DNA of 64,000 bases, taken from NCBI RefSeq assembly GCF_024808255.1, contig NZ_JANTYS010000002.1, forward strand, positions 186,001 to 250,000. Reading direction: 5' to 3'. The notes below the pieces were generated by a model that was given only the letters and a program-made list of their open reading frames with translations, did not search any database and was not told the DNA's origin. The translations under genes and the position numbers were made by a program. Position 1 is the stretch's first letter; every line of letters begins with the position of its first letter. Positions 1 through 7,425 of this stretch are shown in pieces. This DNA comes from Mucilaginibacter dorajii. GTDB taxonomy: Bacteria; Bacteroidota; Bacteroidia; Sphingobacteriales; Sphingobacteriaceae.

Positions 1-421
1 CTTTATCAATGCCTGTAAAAGGTTTTGTAGCAACCCACCTGTCCTTTATCGTATCAGAAAGATTGTTTATCGATGGATCATCATCAATAATAACATAGTT
101 TTCATCACTATGTTTATCAACCCATTCTTTTATCTCTGTCGCCCTGTCGGGCATATCAGCAAGGGATATTGTTTCATTTAACTTGGTAATAGCTGGGATA
201 TTTATTCCTCTCAACTTAAATATCTCATCCCATTTATCCAGGCCGAAAGTGATGCGGTGGGTTGTAGTTAAAACCACTGCCGCGTTTGTTACCGATATGA
301 TATCTGCCAGGTTACCTACCGATTGTTTATTAAAAGCCATAAAGCCGTCAGCGTCCATATCCACCTTTTTCCATGATGGTTGCGTTACCAACACACCATC
401 GATATCCAAAAGGATAATCAT
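1..421 (-). CDS. HAD-like hydrolase domain protein (3' end outside window)
   Basis: Open reading frame on the minus strand starting with ATG at 421 and running off the left edge, about 140 residues visible. It begins MIILLDIDGVLV, the HAD motif I (D6-x-D8) that carries the nucleophile. A later stretch VIIDDD fits HAD motif IV. The pattern resembles the small HAD domains found in RNA-repair and 5'-nucleotidase-like proteins; the true substrate cannot be read from the sequence. The start lies 4 bases past the argH stop codon on the same strand, so it is probably co-transcribed with argH. C-terminal part not seen. Confidence 0.75.
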   Translation of the reverse strand, partial: MIILLDIDGVLVTQPSWKKVDMDADGFMAFNKQSVGNLADIISVTNAAVVLTTTHRITFGLDKWDEIFKLRGINIPAITKLNETISLADMPDRATEIKEWVDKHSDENYVIIDDDPSINNLSDTIKDRWVATKPFTGIDK

Positions 422-425
422 CGCT

Positions 426-1760
426 TTAGGCAACCAGTCCCTTTATCGCACCATCAACTTTGGCAAAATCAAAATTGCCAATCAGCTTATCAAATGCCGC
501 GGTAATGTGGTCATTGCCCAGGTTGCCAATACTGCCTTCGTGGGTGTGGTTAACGGTTTTATCGGGGTTAAAATCGCCTTGCTCAATGGCCAGGCCAATT
601 TGCTTGTAGGCATCGCGGAACGGCGTGCCGCTCAATACCATACGGTTAACCTCCTCTACGCTAAACAGGTAGGCGTATTTAGGGTCGGCCAGTATGTTGG
701 CGTTAACGGTTATATTTTGCAGCATAAAGGTGCCCATGTGCAGGCAGTTCTTCAGGTCGGCAAAGGCGGGGAAAAGTAGTTCTTTAAGCAGTTGCAGCTC
801 GCGGTGGTAACCCGATGGCAGGTTGGTGGTCATCATGGCTACATCGGTAGGCAAGGCCTGCAGGCGGTTACATTTGCCACGCATAATTTCCCAAACATCG
901 GGGTTCTTTTTGTGGGGCATAATGCTGCTTCCGGTGGTCAGCGTATCCGGGTAGCTTACAAAGGCGAAGTTCTGGCTCAGGTAAAGGGCCTGATCCATAG
1001 CCATTTTGGCAAGCGTTGCTGCAATGCTCGATAATGCCTGCGCTATCACACGCTCGGTTTTACCGCGCCCCATCTGGGCGTATACCACATTATAGTTAAG
1101 GCTGTCAAAGCCCAACAATTCAGTTGTTAAAGTACGGTTTAAGGGGAACGACGAGCCATAACCGGCTGCTGAACCCAAGGGGTTTTTATTGGTGATCTTG
1201 TAAGCGGCCAATACCAGTTCCAGGTCATCGGCCAGGCTTTCGGCGTAGGCACCAAACCACAGACCGAATGACGATGGCATAGCCACCTGCAAATGTGTAT
1301 AGCCGGGCAGCAATACATCCTTATGCTGTTCGCTCAAGGAAATCAGCTGCCTAAACAGGGTTTCGGTTTCCTCAACTACCTGTTGCAACTGGTGGCGAAA
1401 AAACAGTTTCAGGTCAACAAGCACCTGATCGTTACGGGAGCGGCCCGAGTGGATCTTTTTGCCGGCATCGCCAATGCGCTGGGTAAGCAGCATTTCTACC
1501 TGCGAGTGTACGTCTTCTACCCCATCGTCAATGGTGAAACCGCCCTGCTCAATATCGGCATAAATGGCTTTCAGTTCGCGCTGTACCAGTTCAAGGTCGG
1601 CGGTATCCATCAGGCCGATGCTGTGCAGCATACGGCTATGGGCCAGCGAGCCCAACACATCAAAGGCAGCCATTTCCTGGTCGAATTCACGATCGCGGCC
1701 CACGGTAAAATTCTCAACCAGCTCATTAACGCTGGTAGTTTTTTGCCATAACTTACTCAT
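426..1760 (-). CDS. argH: Argininosuccinate lyase
   Basis: Cytosolic enzyme that splits argininosuccinate into arginine and fumarate, the last step of arginine synthesis. The protein has 444 residues from the start chosen here (MSKLWQK). The fumarase/aspartase superfamily signature GSSIMPHKKNPD lies near residue 280 and contains the mobile catalytic serine loop. HSGRSRNDQ and TxLQxAMP-type motifs are also present. A longer frame reaches 1811, but a promoter-like -33/-7 pair lies between 1765 and 1794, so the ATG at 1760 is preferred. No other arginine genes are beside it. A HAD-like gene follows 4 bases downstream. Confidence 0.95.
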   Translation of the reverse strand: MSKLWQKTTSVNELVENFTVGRDREFDQEMAAFDVLGSLAHSRMLHSIGLMDTADLELVQRELKAIYADIEQGGFTIDDGVEDVHSQVEMLLTQRIGDAGKKIHSGRSRNDQVLVDLKLFFRHQLQQVVEETETLFRQLISLSEQHKDVLLPGYTHLQVAMPSSFGLWFGAYAESLADDLELVLAAYKITNKNPLGSAAGYGSSFPLNRTLTTELLGFDSLNYNVVYAQMGRGKTERVIAQALSSIAATLAKMAMDQALYLSQNFAFVSYPDTLTTGSSIMPHKKNPDVWEIMRGKCNRLQALPTDVAMMTTNLPSGYHRELQLLKELLFPAFADLKNCLHMGTFMLQNITVNANILADPKYAYLFSVEEVNRMVLSGTPFRDAYKQIGLAIEQGDFNPDKTVNHTHEGSIGNLGNDHITAAFDKLIGNFDFAKVDGAIKGLVA

Positions 1761-1764
1761 GCTG

Positions 1765-1794
1765 CAAAGATGTGGATTTAACAGCAAGTAGCAA
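1765..1794 (-). promoter_or_regulatory. Predicted argH promoter
   Basis: Read on the minus strand: TTG at 1794-1792, a spacer of 19 bases, then CATCTTTG at 1772-1765, one mismatch from the Bacteroidota -7 box TAnnTTTG. The ATG at 1760 follows after only four bases, so the 5' UTR would be almost absent. The -33 TTG lies inside a 'tagcaagtagcaagta' stretch that also occurs near 10060-10090. Inference from consensus only. Confidence 0.5.
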
Positions 1795-1860
1795 GTATCC
1801 CGCGGCAACATTTTGAAGTAATAGCTTAGCCCAGCAGGCTTCTTTATGCCTCATAACCAG

Positions 1861-1892
1861 TAGGTGTTCCACCGGAACGGGTGGAACACCTA
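1861..1892. repeat. Perfect 13-bp inverted repeat with TGGAACAC motif
   Basis: Arms 1861-1873 and 1880-1892 match perfectly around a 6-base loop. The octamer TGGAACAC in the right arm recurs at 1901-1908 and 1957-1964, and its complement lies at 1864-1871. The cluster sits between the toxin stop (2072) and the argH promoter. There is no T-run after the stem, so a terminator is less likely than a protein-binding site or a dispersed repeat. Confidence 0.6.
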
Positions 1893-2071
1893 GTACGCTT
1901 TGGAACACGTTACCATTGATAATCAGATATTTACGATTTTAAAAAAACATCAACAATGGAACACTTTTATAGCTAATTATCAAATACTTAAGCCCTATTT
2001 TTAAATTTTTGTCTTGAAAAAACGGGTAAAAAACGCATTTTCTTGTCACCACTTGGTGATGGTGAAAATCT

Positions 2072-2353
2072 TTACCGTGTGAATGGCCTCCTGCTGGAAT
2101 GCCTTATTCGCAGAATGCGTATTTCTTTTGGCAGTACCCGGTACGAGATCCGGTAACTGTCAATTTCAAAAGCGTGAAAACTTCCGTCGTTATTTTTCTT
2201 GAGCCTATCGGGCTGATAAAGTTCTGATTTATGGGGGAGCAAACCTATTTTTAATAGTATTCGTTGTTCAATCTTTTCGGCGTAGGCAAATTGGTCGTTG
2301 TCTTCCAGGTATTCAATAGCGTCTATTAACTGTTTTACAGCCAAATATTCCAT
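2072..2353 (-). CDS. RelE/ParE-family toxin
   Basis: A 93-residue protein of the RelE/ParE toxin superfamily, whose members either cleave mRNA on the ribosome or poison gyrase. Visible family features are the N-terminal helical hairpin (AIEYLEDNDQFAYAEKIEQR) and the basic C-terminal strand pair FEIDSYRISYRVLPKEIRIL followed by RIRHSSRRP. The length is typical. The upstream gene on the same strand ends 10 bases before this start and looks like the antitoxin. Which subfamily, and so which target, cannot be settled by eye. Confidence 0.8.
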   Translation of the reverse strand: MEYLAVKQLIDAIEYLEDNDQFAYAEKIEQRILLKIGLLPHKSELYQPDRLKKNNDGSFHAFEIDSYRISYRVLPKEIRILRIRHSSRRPFTR

Positions 2354-2363
2354 TTAATTTCCA

Positions 2364-2603
2364 TTAAAGCGCTTTTCTTCTGTTTTTAAAAAGCTGCTCA
2401 ACATCTTCATGGCTAACAAAACTTCCGGCTTCAATGGCGGCGTCCGCTTGTTCAATTTCGGCATTATACTGATCAATAAATGCGATGTTAAGTTCATCGG
2501 CGTTTTTTTCAACATCAGCCTGGTAGTTATAACGCAAGCTATCCAAAAAGGCCAATAGCACTTTTTCTTCCTGTTCGTTTTTCGTGTTTACCAATACGCT
2601 CAT
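2364..2603 (-). CDS. Antitoxin of the RelE/ParE-type module
   Basis: A 79-residue acidic protein placed directly upstream of the toxin, the usual gene order for type II modules. Its C-terminal part (AIEAGSFVSHEDVEQLFKNR) matches the segment often seen in Bacteroidota antitoxins that wraps the toxin. The N-terminal half would be expected to dimerise or bind DNA, but I see no clear ribbon-helix-helix or HTH signature. ATG at 2603 is preceded by a very good -7 box after four bases. It likely represses its own promoter together with the toxin. Confidence 0.75.
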   Translation of the reverse strand: MSVLVNTKNEQEEKVLLAFLDSLRYNYQADVEKNADELNIAFIDQYNAEIEQADAAIEAGSFVSHEDVEQLFKNRRKAL

Positions 2604-2607
2604 AATC

Positions 2608-2639
2608 CAAATTTACTCAAATAATTCAATAATAAACAA
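2608..2639 (-). promoter_or_regulatory. Predicted toxin-antitoxin promoter
   Basis: On the minus strand: CTTG with TTG at 2639-2637, 21 bases, then TAAATTTG at 2615-2608, a perfect TAnnTTTG box. Only GATT separates it from the ATG at 2603, so the transcript would start at or very near the start codon. Consensus-based inference. Confidence 0.55.
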
Positions 2640-2732
2640 GCCAAAAACAGGTTAACCGGGCAAATCCTTCAAATTGTCACAAGCCTTACATATGTACACA
2701 AACGCAAAAAAGAAACATCCCGGTTATAGGCT

Positions 2733-3308
2733 TCAGGATTCTTCCGCCAGTTTCCATTCCCTCAGGTCTTCATTTAATTCATCCATGTTAAAATAGCCGG
2801 CATCCAAATCTTCGTCGTCTTCAAGTCCCACCCATCCGCGTAATTCATCATAATCGGGATTGTCGGGATCGCTGGTTACAGCCAGCAGGTTGGCATAGCC
2901 GGGCGCGCCGCCGCTATCTTCTATCGGCCCCGCTCCTTCGCCGCCAGTGCAAGTAGGATAAAGAACAGGTTCCGGGATAATTTTTTCCAGTTTGATATCG
3001 TGCTTCCAGTCATCACCAAAATCGTAAATGTACATATAGGTTTGGCCTCTCTTAGTAAAAATCTCCGACAGCTTAACCTCCGGACTATCCAGTTCATCCT
3101 GTTTCTCATATTCCGAAAGCGTGATTACCGGCTTTGAGCCCCAGCCCTTAGGTGAAAACTGGTACATGTGGCTGTTCTCCCATTCAAAGGCAACCTGTAT
3201 AATTTCGTGAAATTCATGAAACGTGGTATCCCCGGCAATAAGCAGCCTACGCCAAACAGGAGGGTTGTCGATGTATTTGATCTGGATTTTGAATTGGAAT
3301 GTACTCAT
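2733..3308 (-). CDS. Plasmid pRiA4b ORF-3-like protein
   Basis: A 191-residue protein matching the pRiA4b ORF-3 family (PF07929). The family opening is visible as FKIQIKYIDNPPVWRRLLI, then TFHEFHEIIQVAFEWENSH and the core YIYDFGDDWKHDIKLEK. These proteins are widespread in chromosomes and plasmids; their biochemical role is not established. The C-terminus is acidic, rich in D and E. It lies upstream of the toxin-antitoxin pair on the same strand with about 130 bases between, so it is probably a separate unit. Confidence 0.85.
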   Translation of the reverse strand: MSTFQFKIQIKYIDNPPVWRRLLIAGDTTFHEFHEIIQVAFEWENSHMYQFSPKGWGSKPVITLSEYEKQDELDSPEVKLSEIFTKRGQTYMYIYDFGDDWKHDIKLEKIIPEPVLYPTCTGGEGAGPIEDSGGAPGYANLLAVTSDPDNPDYDELRGWVGLEDDEDLDAGYFNMDELNEDLREWKLAEES

Positions 3309-3763
3309 AAAGTAAAGCTAAGAAACAATTCTAATCCCACCTATCTTCTTAACTTTTACTTTCATGCTGATGATGCCGCCATAGCGTAATGATGGGCGTT
3401 TCCCCGCCGGTAGAAGCGGGGCCGTGCTGTACGTTCATACTGCACAAGCCTTAGCCACATTAGCCGTTAGGTACGTAACATCGCCGGTTTCGTACCTAAC
3501 GGCACGAACATCCTAATGGGTGTGGTCTGCTACCGATATTAAACCCCGATGGGGTTTCTTCTTAACTCAATGACATAGGTCGGTATCCACTCACTAACGC
3601 GGAAGCTGAGAATAATTGAGAATTATCAATATATTTTTGACTTTTTATCCCATTAACCAACCATTTAATACGCTCCTGTTTTAACTATTTGATACATATG
3701 GCTGCGGGCAAGAAACACCAACAAAGGCAAAATTCCTTATTCATCCGGGAATCACTCATCAAA
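3309..3763. other. Intergenic region with REP-like palindromes
   Basis: No convincing gene. It holds a 13-bp perfect inverted repeat (3463-3475 / 3491-3503) built on GCCGTTAGGTACG, and a 'accccgatggggt' hairpin near 3545. This composition is typical of dispersed non-coding repeats in Bacteroidota rather than of a decayed gene. Confidence 0.5.
3463..3503. repeat. 13-bp perfect inverted repeat
   Basis: Arms 3463-3475 and 3491-3503 are exact reverse complements with a 15-base loop. No T-run follows on either strand, so it is more likely a dispersed REP-type unit than a terminator. Confidence 0.7.
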
Positions 3764-3799
3764 ATAAAAGCCTTTAATCTTTCAATCAAAGGCTTTTAT
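3764..3799 (-). terminator. Rho-independent terminator after the 3845-4489 gene
   Basis: Twelve-base perfect stem ATAAAAGCCTTT (3764-3775) with its complement at 3788-3799. On the minus strand the stem is followed by TTTT. It lies 45 bases past the stop codon of the minus-strand gene. Confidence 0.75.
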
Positions 3800-3844
3800 T
3801 GTATTGTGATCCCAACCGTACGGCATTTAACCATACCGGGGTTA

Positions 3845-4489
3845 TTAGATGTCTGAAACCAAAAAGTCTGCTTTTGCTGCAGCAGGGAATTGGGTACTGA
3901 TGCTAACATCTTCGTCGCATACCAACGGCTTTGTAAAGTCGACATCTATAGGATCCCCCTCATTTCCATTCATTATCATAATCACTCTCTGATGTCCGGT
4001 AACTGTGTAGGTACTTTTGAGCTGCCACCACATATATGATGCCTTTGGGACCTGCGTTTTGACATTGAAGGTTTTCTTTTTGGTAACCACCTCGGCAAGT
4101 GTCACTTCCGCCGAAAGCTCCATGGTCAGTTTTGCGCCTATATCAATAAACGAAGTCAGCTTTAAACCAAGCGAGGCCGAAAATTCCTCACGGGCACCAA
4201 CACTTAGCGCCACGCCAATACTCACAGATTCCTCTTGCGAAAAAGGCGTATCAGGCGTAATAGTGCAACTGGTTACACGCACCCATTGTTGTTTAAATTC
4301 TAATTGCTGTTTGGTAAGCCGCTTTTCTACAACAGCATGCATGCCCATCATCTTGGCATCCATTAAAACGATGGTTTGATCAGGCAAGGGTATTTTCAAT
4401 AGCACCTGGGCAGGCGGCGGGCCCGGAAAGTTATTTAGTCCGATGGGGGCCGGTGGATCCGGCAATAATTTAATCGTTGGCATCGTCAT
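3845..4489 (-). CDS. Unrecognised beta-rich protein, possible pore-former-like
   Basis: A 214-residue protein I do not recognise. It has no signal peptide and a proline-rich N-terminus (LLPDPPAPIG, FPGPPPAQ). From about residue 80 it becomes a run of amphipathic strands in which small, polar and hydrophobic residues alternate (SVSIGVALSVGAREEFSASL, GLKLTSFIDIGAKLTMELSA). Such alternating S/T-rich strands occur in aerolysin-type beta pore-forming proteins and related lectin-like folds, but no diagnostic motif is present, so this is only a shape-based suggestion. A clear terminator follows at 3764-3799. It borders decayed coding remnants and is probably accessory. Confidence 0.6.
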   Translation of the reverse strand: MTMPTIKLLPDPPAPIGLNNFPGPPPAQVLLKIPLPDQTIVLMDAKMMGMHAVVEKRLTKQQLEFKQQWVRVTSCTITPDTPFSQEESVSIGVALSVGAREEFSASLGLKLTSFIDIGAKLTMELSAEVTLAEVVTKKKTFNVKTQVPKASYMWWQLKSTYTVTGHQRVIMIMNGNEGDPIDVDFTKPLVCDEDVSISTQFPAAAKADFLVSDI

Positions 4490-4548
4490 AATATGAAGTT
4501 TTTAAGTTACTGCAAATTAGTACGTTATCATTTTACACAACAGGGTAA

Positions 4549-4791
4549 AAAACACCTTTTTATAAGAGAAGAAAAGGGTTTAAGAAAGGTGCTGTAAGGC
4601 CTGCGGTAAGTACCGGACTGTCCCCCTTGGCGCAGGTGTTGCGCGGCCCGGTTGCGGCCTGGCTTAATGTGATGTATAACAAACTCATTGCCCAGATTTT
4701 AGACAGCAAGGAAAAAGCGGCTTCCGTTTTCGGCGATTGGATAAGGGGTACCGAGTTTAATGGAGACAGCTCAAGAAAGTACGGGGCATAG
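4549..4791 (+). pseudogene. Remnant of an unknown gene, copy A
   Basis: An open frame of 80 codons after an in-frame stop (TAA at 4546) and ending with TAG at 4789-4791. There is no start codon in its first half. The translation is protein-like (for example LAQVLRGPVAAWLNVMYNKL) and its central part is repeated about 260 bases downstream with point changes and a frame shift. The product family is not recognised. It looks like the 3' end of a gene whose 5' part was lost. Confidence 0.45.
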
Positions 4792-4837
4792 AAGACCAAC
4801 AAGGGGCGAACCGCTTATCATATTCTCTTTTTTAGCC

Positions 4838-4861
4838 GTTGTTGGAGTTGTCTCCAACAAC
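4838..4861. repeat. 10-bp hairpin between remnants A and B
   Basis: GTTGTTGGAG at 4838-4847 pairs perfectly with 4852-4861 over a 4-base loop. No T-run follows directly. Function unknown. Confidence 0.5.
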
Positions 4862-4940
4862 TTCGTTACCGGCGGCATTTCGTTGAACCGAAATACCTTT
4901 TCTTGCTAACTCTGATATTGATATGAATGTAATATATTAT

Positions 4941-5016
4941 AAACCTATTACTCCAATTTTATACAGCAGCGAAAAGGTGGCTTCATTTTTTGCAACTCAA
5001 TTGTGGGTACCGAGTT
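4941..5016 (+). pseudogene. Remnant of the same unknown gene, copy B
   Basis: Bases 4941-5016 align with 4681-4758 at a constant offset of 260, most positions identical, including a shared GGGTACCGAGTTT near the 3' end that is in a different reading frame in each copy. Copy A reads ILDSKEKAASVF, copy B ILYSSEKVASFF. This is a decayed duplication and not a working gene. Confidence 0.45.
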
Positions 5017-5040
5017 TGAGTACATCATCTATTAAAGCTT

Positions 5041-5165
5041 CCTCTTTAGTGCAAGTCTTGAGTGCATGCCTGTCGGGCGAATGACTTGCGACTATGTAGA
5101 TGAGATATGTTTGAAGCGCAGGTCTGCCGTAGCTCGACATCTAACTTCACGAACTGCGCTGAAAA
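5041..5165. repeat. REP-like unit: CAAGTC hairpin plus 3' hairpin of the 5183 gene
   Basis: First hairpin: GCAAGTC 5051-5057 pairs with GACTTGC 5083-5089. Second: AGCGCAG 5115-5121 pairs with CTGCGCT 5154-5160, ending 22 bases past the stop of the minus-strand gene at 5183. Both motifs recur at 6174-6360, and the second also at 7381-7425. Confidence 0.6.
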
Positions 5166-5182
5166 AGTTTTATGTCCTTCAA

Positions 5183-6001
5183 CTATTTTGTCGGCTGTTT
5201 TGCGTCGGAACTGCTTGAACCTGGTTTAAAGATGCTAAATCCTATCCCTAATCCAAACCAAGGCCGACCTTTGTAAACCCAACTTTTCCCCGCTGCGCCA
5301 GTTGGCATATCTAATCCAGAAAACAGGCCTAACTGGATTTTTTTATATTCGAATACCCATGCAACTGTGGGAGTCAAAGCGCCCACATTTGAATCTGATG
5401 TAAGTACTCCTTGCGTTGTTTGAGGTGTCATCTTAATACTGGTATAATTTACACCAAATAGAAAATATTCGTTGACAGAACTATTGACCGATAATTGTAA
5501 CCCCACTAAAGCGGCCAAAGAAAAATCGTTACCTATATCTGAATTAATTGGATATTTATTCTGAAATACCTTTCCACTGCCAGGCCTATATTTTAATAAA
5601 GTGGAGGCTGTCCCAAAAGAAATACTCCATTTGCTCTGCTCTTTTTCAGCTGCTAAATTAAAGATGCTTATAGGCATTAAATAGTAAAGTTCGGCTTTGT
5701 TGGGATCTGTAGTCCCTCTAAATTTTAAATTTAATTTGTCAGCCCCCTCTTGATTACTTCCATTTTTGGTAAAATATACAATATCAATAATCAAATCACC
5801 TGTCGGCAAGATAGAAAATATCTCAAAATCATAGTCAGATGGAAAAACTTGTGATGCATCTATTGATTTGCCCAAAGAATCGCATTGCGTTAATTTTGTA
5901 GGTTGTATAAATTGATACAGAGCTTTTCTATCTGGCTTTTCCTGAGCATTCACGGATACCAGCGTCGCGATAAAAAGAATAATAAGACTTAAGAATTTCA
6001 T
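5183..6001 (-). CDS. Exported protein, possibly outer-membrane beta-barrel
   Basis: A 272-residue protein starting MKFLSLIILFIATLVSVNAQ, a clear signal peptide with cleavage after NAQ. No known domain is recognised. The second half has repeated strand-like stretches ending in aromatic or hydrophobic residues (FSLAALVGLQLSV, YFLFGVNYTSI, KIQLGLFSGLDM, WFGLGIGFSIF). This resembles the closing strands of small Bacteroidota outer-membrane barrels. The C-terminal tail (PGSSSSDAKQPTK) is polar. The gene is visibly more A+T-rich than its neighbours, which suggests recent acquisition. No operon partner. Confidence 0.7.
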   Translation of the reverse strand: MKFLSLIILFIATLVSVNAQEKPDRKALYQFIQPTKLTQCDSLGKSIDASQVFPSDYDFEIFSILPTGDLIIDIVYFTKNGSNQEGADKLNLKFRGTTDPNKAELYYLMPISIFNLAAEKEQSKWSISFGTASTLLKYRPGSGKVFQNKYPINSDIGNDFSLAALVGLQLSVNSSVNEYFLFGVNYTSIKMTPQTTQGVLTSDSNVGALTPTVAWVFEYKKIQLGLFSGLDMPTGAAGKSWVYKGRPWFGLGIGFSIFKPGSSSSDAKQPTK

Positions 6002-6165
6002 AATGTGATTGTTTAGGTTGAATATTTAATGTGAGATGGCAGTTGATGATGACTGCCATTTTCGATCAAATGAAGTTAACTTGCATTAATCACTTATAAA
6101 ATACCTATAATCAGGTATTTAACTACTCCGATAGCGCACATGTGGCGTTTATCCCTCAGACAAGC

Positions 6166-6360
6166 CCCTCCCTTAGCGCAAGTCTTGAGCGCCGGCCTGC
6201 CGGGCAGATGACTTGTTACTTTATAAACGAGATCTATTTCCCCCCTCTTAGCGCAAGTCTTGAGCGCTGGCCTGCCGGGCCGATGACTTGTGACTTTGGA
6301 GACAAAGTATATTTAAATACGCAGTTCTGCCGTTGCGCCACACCTGCACTAAAAAGGAGG
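6166..6360. repeat. Two tandem REP-like units plus 3' hairpin of the 6364 gene
   Basis: The unit GCGCAAGTCTTGAGCGC...GATGACTTGT occurs at 6174-6219 and again at 6249-6294, 75 bases apart, with small changes. A related hairpin (GCAGTTCTGCC ... CCTGCACTAAAAAGG) at 6319-6356 abuts the stop of the minus-strand gene ending at 6364. All units are related to those at 5041-5165. The 206-codon plus-strand frame that runs through here is a by-product. Confidence 0.65.
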
Positions 6361-6363
6361 ATT

Positions 6364-6996
6364 TTAGGGAAAGGAAATCTCTTCTCTCGGGATAAAAAAA
6401 CCTTTGATGCAGTTCATGTTACGAATACATATTTGAATGTGACTCTTACGCTCGATACCGGCACCGCTGAAAGCGGTGCCACCTTCGGTAAACACACCGC
6501 GTGTAGAATCGAATACCGGGTACTCGCTGTAGCCTTTTTCTGCAATGTCCTCGTGGTATTGTTTTTCAATGGCTTCGTGCATAAACTGTATGGTAGAGCA
6601 ATCCAGCTTACGGATCAGTTTGTCTTTATGTTCGTCATCTTCCGCATCGATGTTAACGGGCAGTTTTTTACCGGCGTTCTCATATTCAGCTTCCATAGCC
6701 TGGTAATAACTGCCGATCATATTGGTGAATTTGGAGTCAAGAAAATCACAGCAATGGCCTAATTGCAATATAGCACCCAATACTGCTGGTTTTTTAAATG
6801 AACCATCGGCAGCCCTGGTTTCCGCCCATTCCATCGCACGGGTGTAATTATTTTCCCAGAAATACATGCCGTGGCCAAGCCAGTCGTACGGCTTTTTACT
6901 GATCTCAATCTGATTAGGGTTATTGACAAGTTTCGTCCTAATATCCAGATCACAACCATGAAAGCCAATGATGGTATTAGGGCGGACATCGTACAC
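6364..6996 (-). CDS. ADP-ribosyltransferase-like protein, predicted toxin
   Basis: A 210-residue cytosolic protein starting with GTG at 6996. Its N-terminal part reads IIGFHGCD (H13) and later YDWLGHGMYFWENN with Y45 and E48, then RAMEWAE. This His...Tyr spacing followed by an alpha helix is the pattern of ADP-ribosyltransferase/DUF3990-like folds. The C-terminal segment HIQICIRNMNCIKGFF has Q188 where such enzymes usually carry the catalytic glutamate. From memory the YDWLGxGxYFWE family is widespread but unassigned; the enzymatic role is inference. A 57-codon gene ends 9 bases upstream on the same strand, in the typical antitoxin position. Confidence 0.7.
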   Translation of the reverse strand: MYDVRPNTIIGFHGCDLDIRTKLVNNPNQIEISKKPYDWLGHGMYFWENNYTRAMEWAETRAADGSFKKPAVLGAILQLGHCCDFLDSKFTNMIGSYYQAMEAEYENAGKKLPVNIDAEDDEHKDKLIRKLDCSTIQFMHEAIEKQYHEDIAEKGYSEYPVFDSTRGVFTEGGTAFSGAGIERKSHIQICIRNMNCIKGFFIPREEISFP

Positions 6997-7005
6997 GAGT
7001 GTGGG

Positions 7006-7179
7006 TTATTTATTAACCACTTCCTCTAATTCAACATAAGCCTGCATGAATTTTCCTTTTTTTGTCAGGATGCCAGCTTCATTCAGCGATAATATTGCTT
7101 CCTTTTTGGACATGGCACGCGCACGTTCCAACCGTGTATTTGCCAGCTCCGTTAGTTTCGCTATGTCCTTATCACTCAT
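7006..7179 (-). CDS. Small protein upstream of the ART-like gene, predicted antitoxin
   Basis: Minus-strand frame ATG 7179 to TAA at 7006-7008, 57 residues, charged and helical (for example KLTELANTRLERARAMSKKE, then EAGILTKKGKF and an acidic end YVELEEVVNK). No DNA-binding motif is evident. The gap to the GTG start of the next gene (6996) is 9 bases, so both are surely on one transcript. Size, charge and order fit an antitoxin that neutralises the ART-like protein; no family is recognised. A 7-A run inside the gene could make it frameshift-prone. Confidence 0.6.
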   Translation of the reverse strand: MSDKDIAKLTELANTRLERARAMSKKEAILSLNEAGILTKKGKFMQAYVELEEVVNK

Positions 7180-7249
7180 GGGTGTAGAATTTTACTTATC
7201 AAAGATACGACTTTATGATTAAACAGAAAAATCGGTAAAAGTTTTTTGA

Positions 7250-7350
7250 TGTATGGGAACGTCTGCGGTTCCAGCCGCCGATAGATAAATAGCTCCAAAG
7301 AGCAACCGATGGCGATCGGAACGCCATACTCAAACTGGAAACAGAATAAT
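7250..7350. repeat. Structured intergenic repeat
   Basis: GTATGG at the left pairs with CCATAC at the right, and GTTCCAGCCGCCGAT pairs imperfectly with ATGGCGATCGGAAC inside. The element lies upstream of the small predicted antitoxin gene. It looks like a dispersed palindromic repeat; I see no gene in it. Confidence 0.45.
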
Positions 7351-7380
7351 AATTTCCCGGATAACAAGACATCTATTTAA

Positions 7381-7425
7381 AGCACAGGTCTGCCTCCGCC
7401 CCCATCCGCGTTCAAGACCTGCGCT
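7381..7425 (-). terminator. Hairpin after the GH95 gene, same family as 5115 and 6319
   Basis: AGCACAGGTCT (7381-7391) pairs with AGACCTGCGCT (7415-7425) with one wobble position. It ends 18 bases past the GH95 stop codon. The shared core (TTTAAA/TTTGAA, GCxCAGGTCTGCC ... CCTGCGCTAAAAA) also follows the minus-strand genes at 5183 and 6364. Terminator or 3'-end stabiliser is inferred from position. Confidence 0.5.

Noticed and set aside
1293..1751. 152-codon plus-strand frame across argH
   Set aside because: Antisense shadow of argH.
4560..4802. 80-codon minus-strand frame
   Set aside because: It is the shadow of the plus-strand remnant (4549-4791), whose translation looks more protein-like and is repeated downstream.
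6142..6762. 206-codon plus-strand frame
   Set aside because: It runs through two REP-like units and then antisense to the ART-like gene; repeated PASLERRPAG text comes from the repeats.
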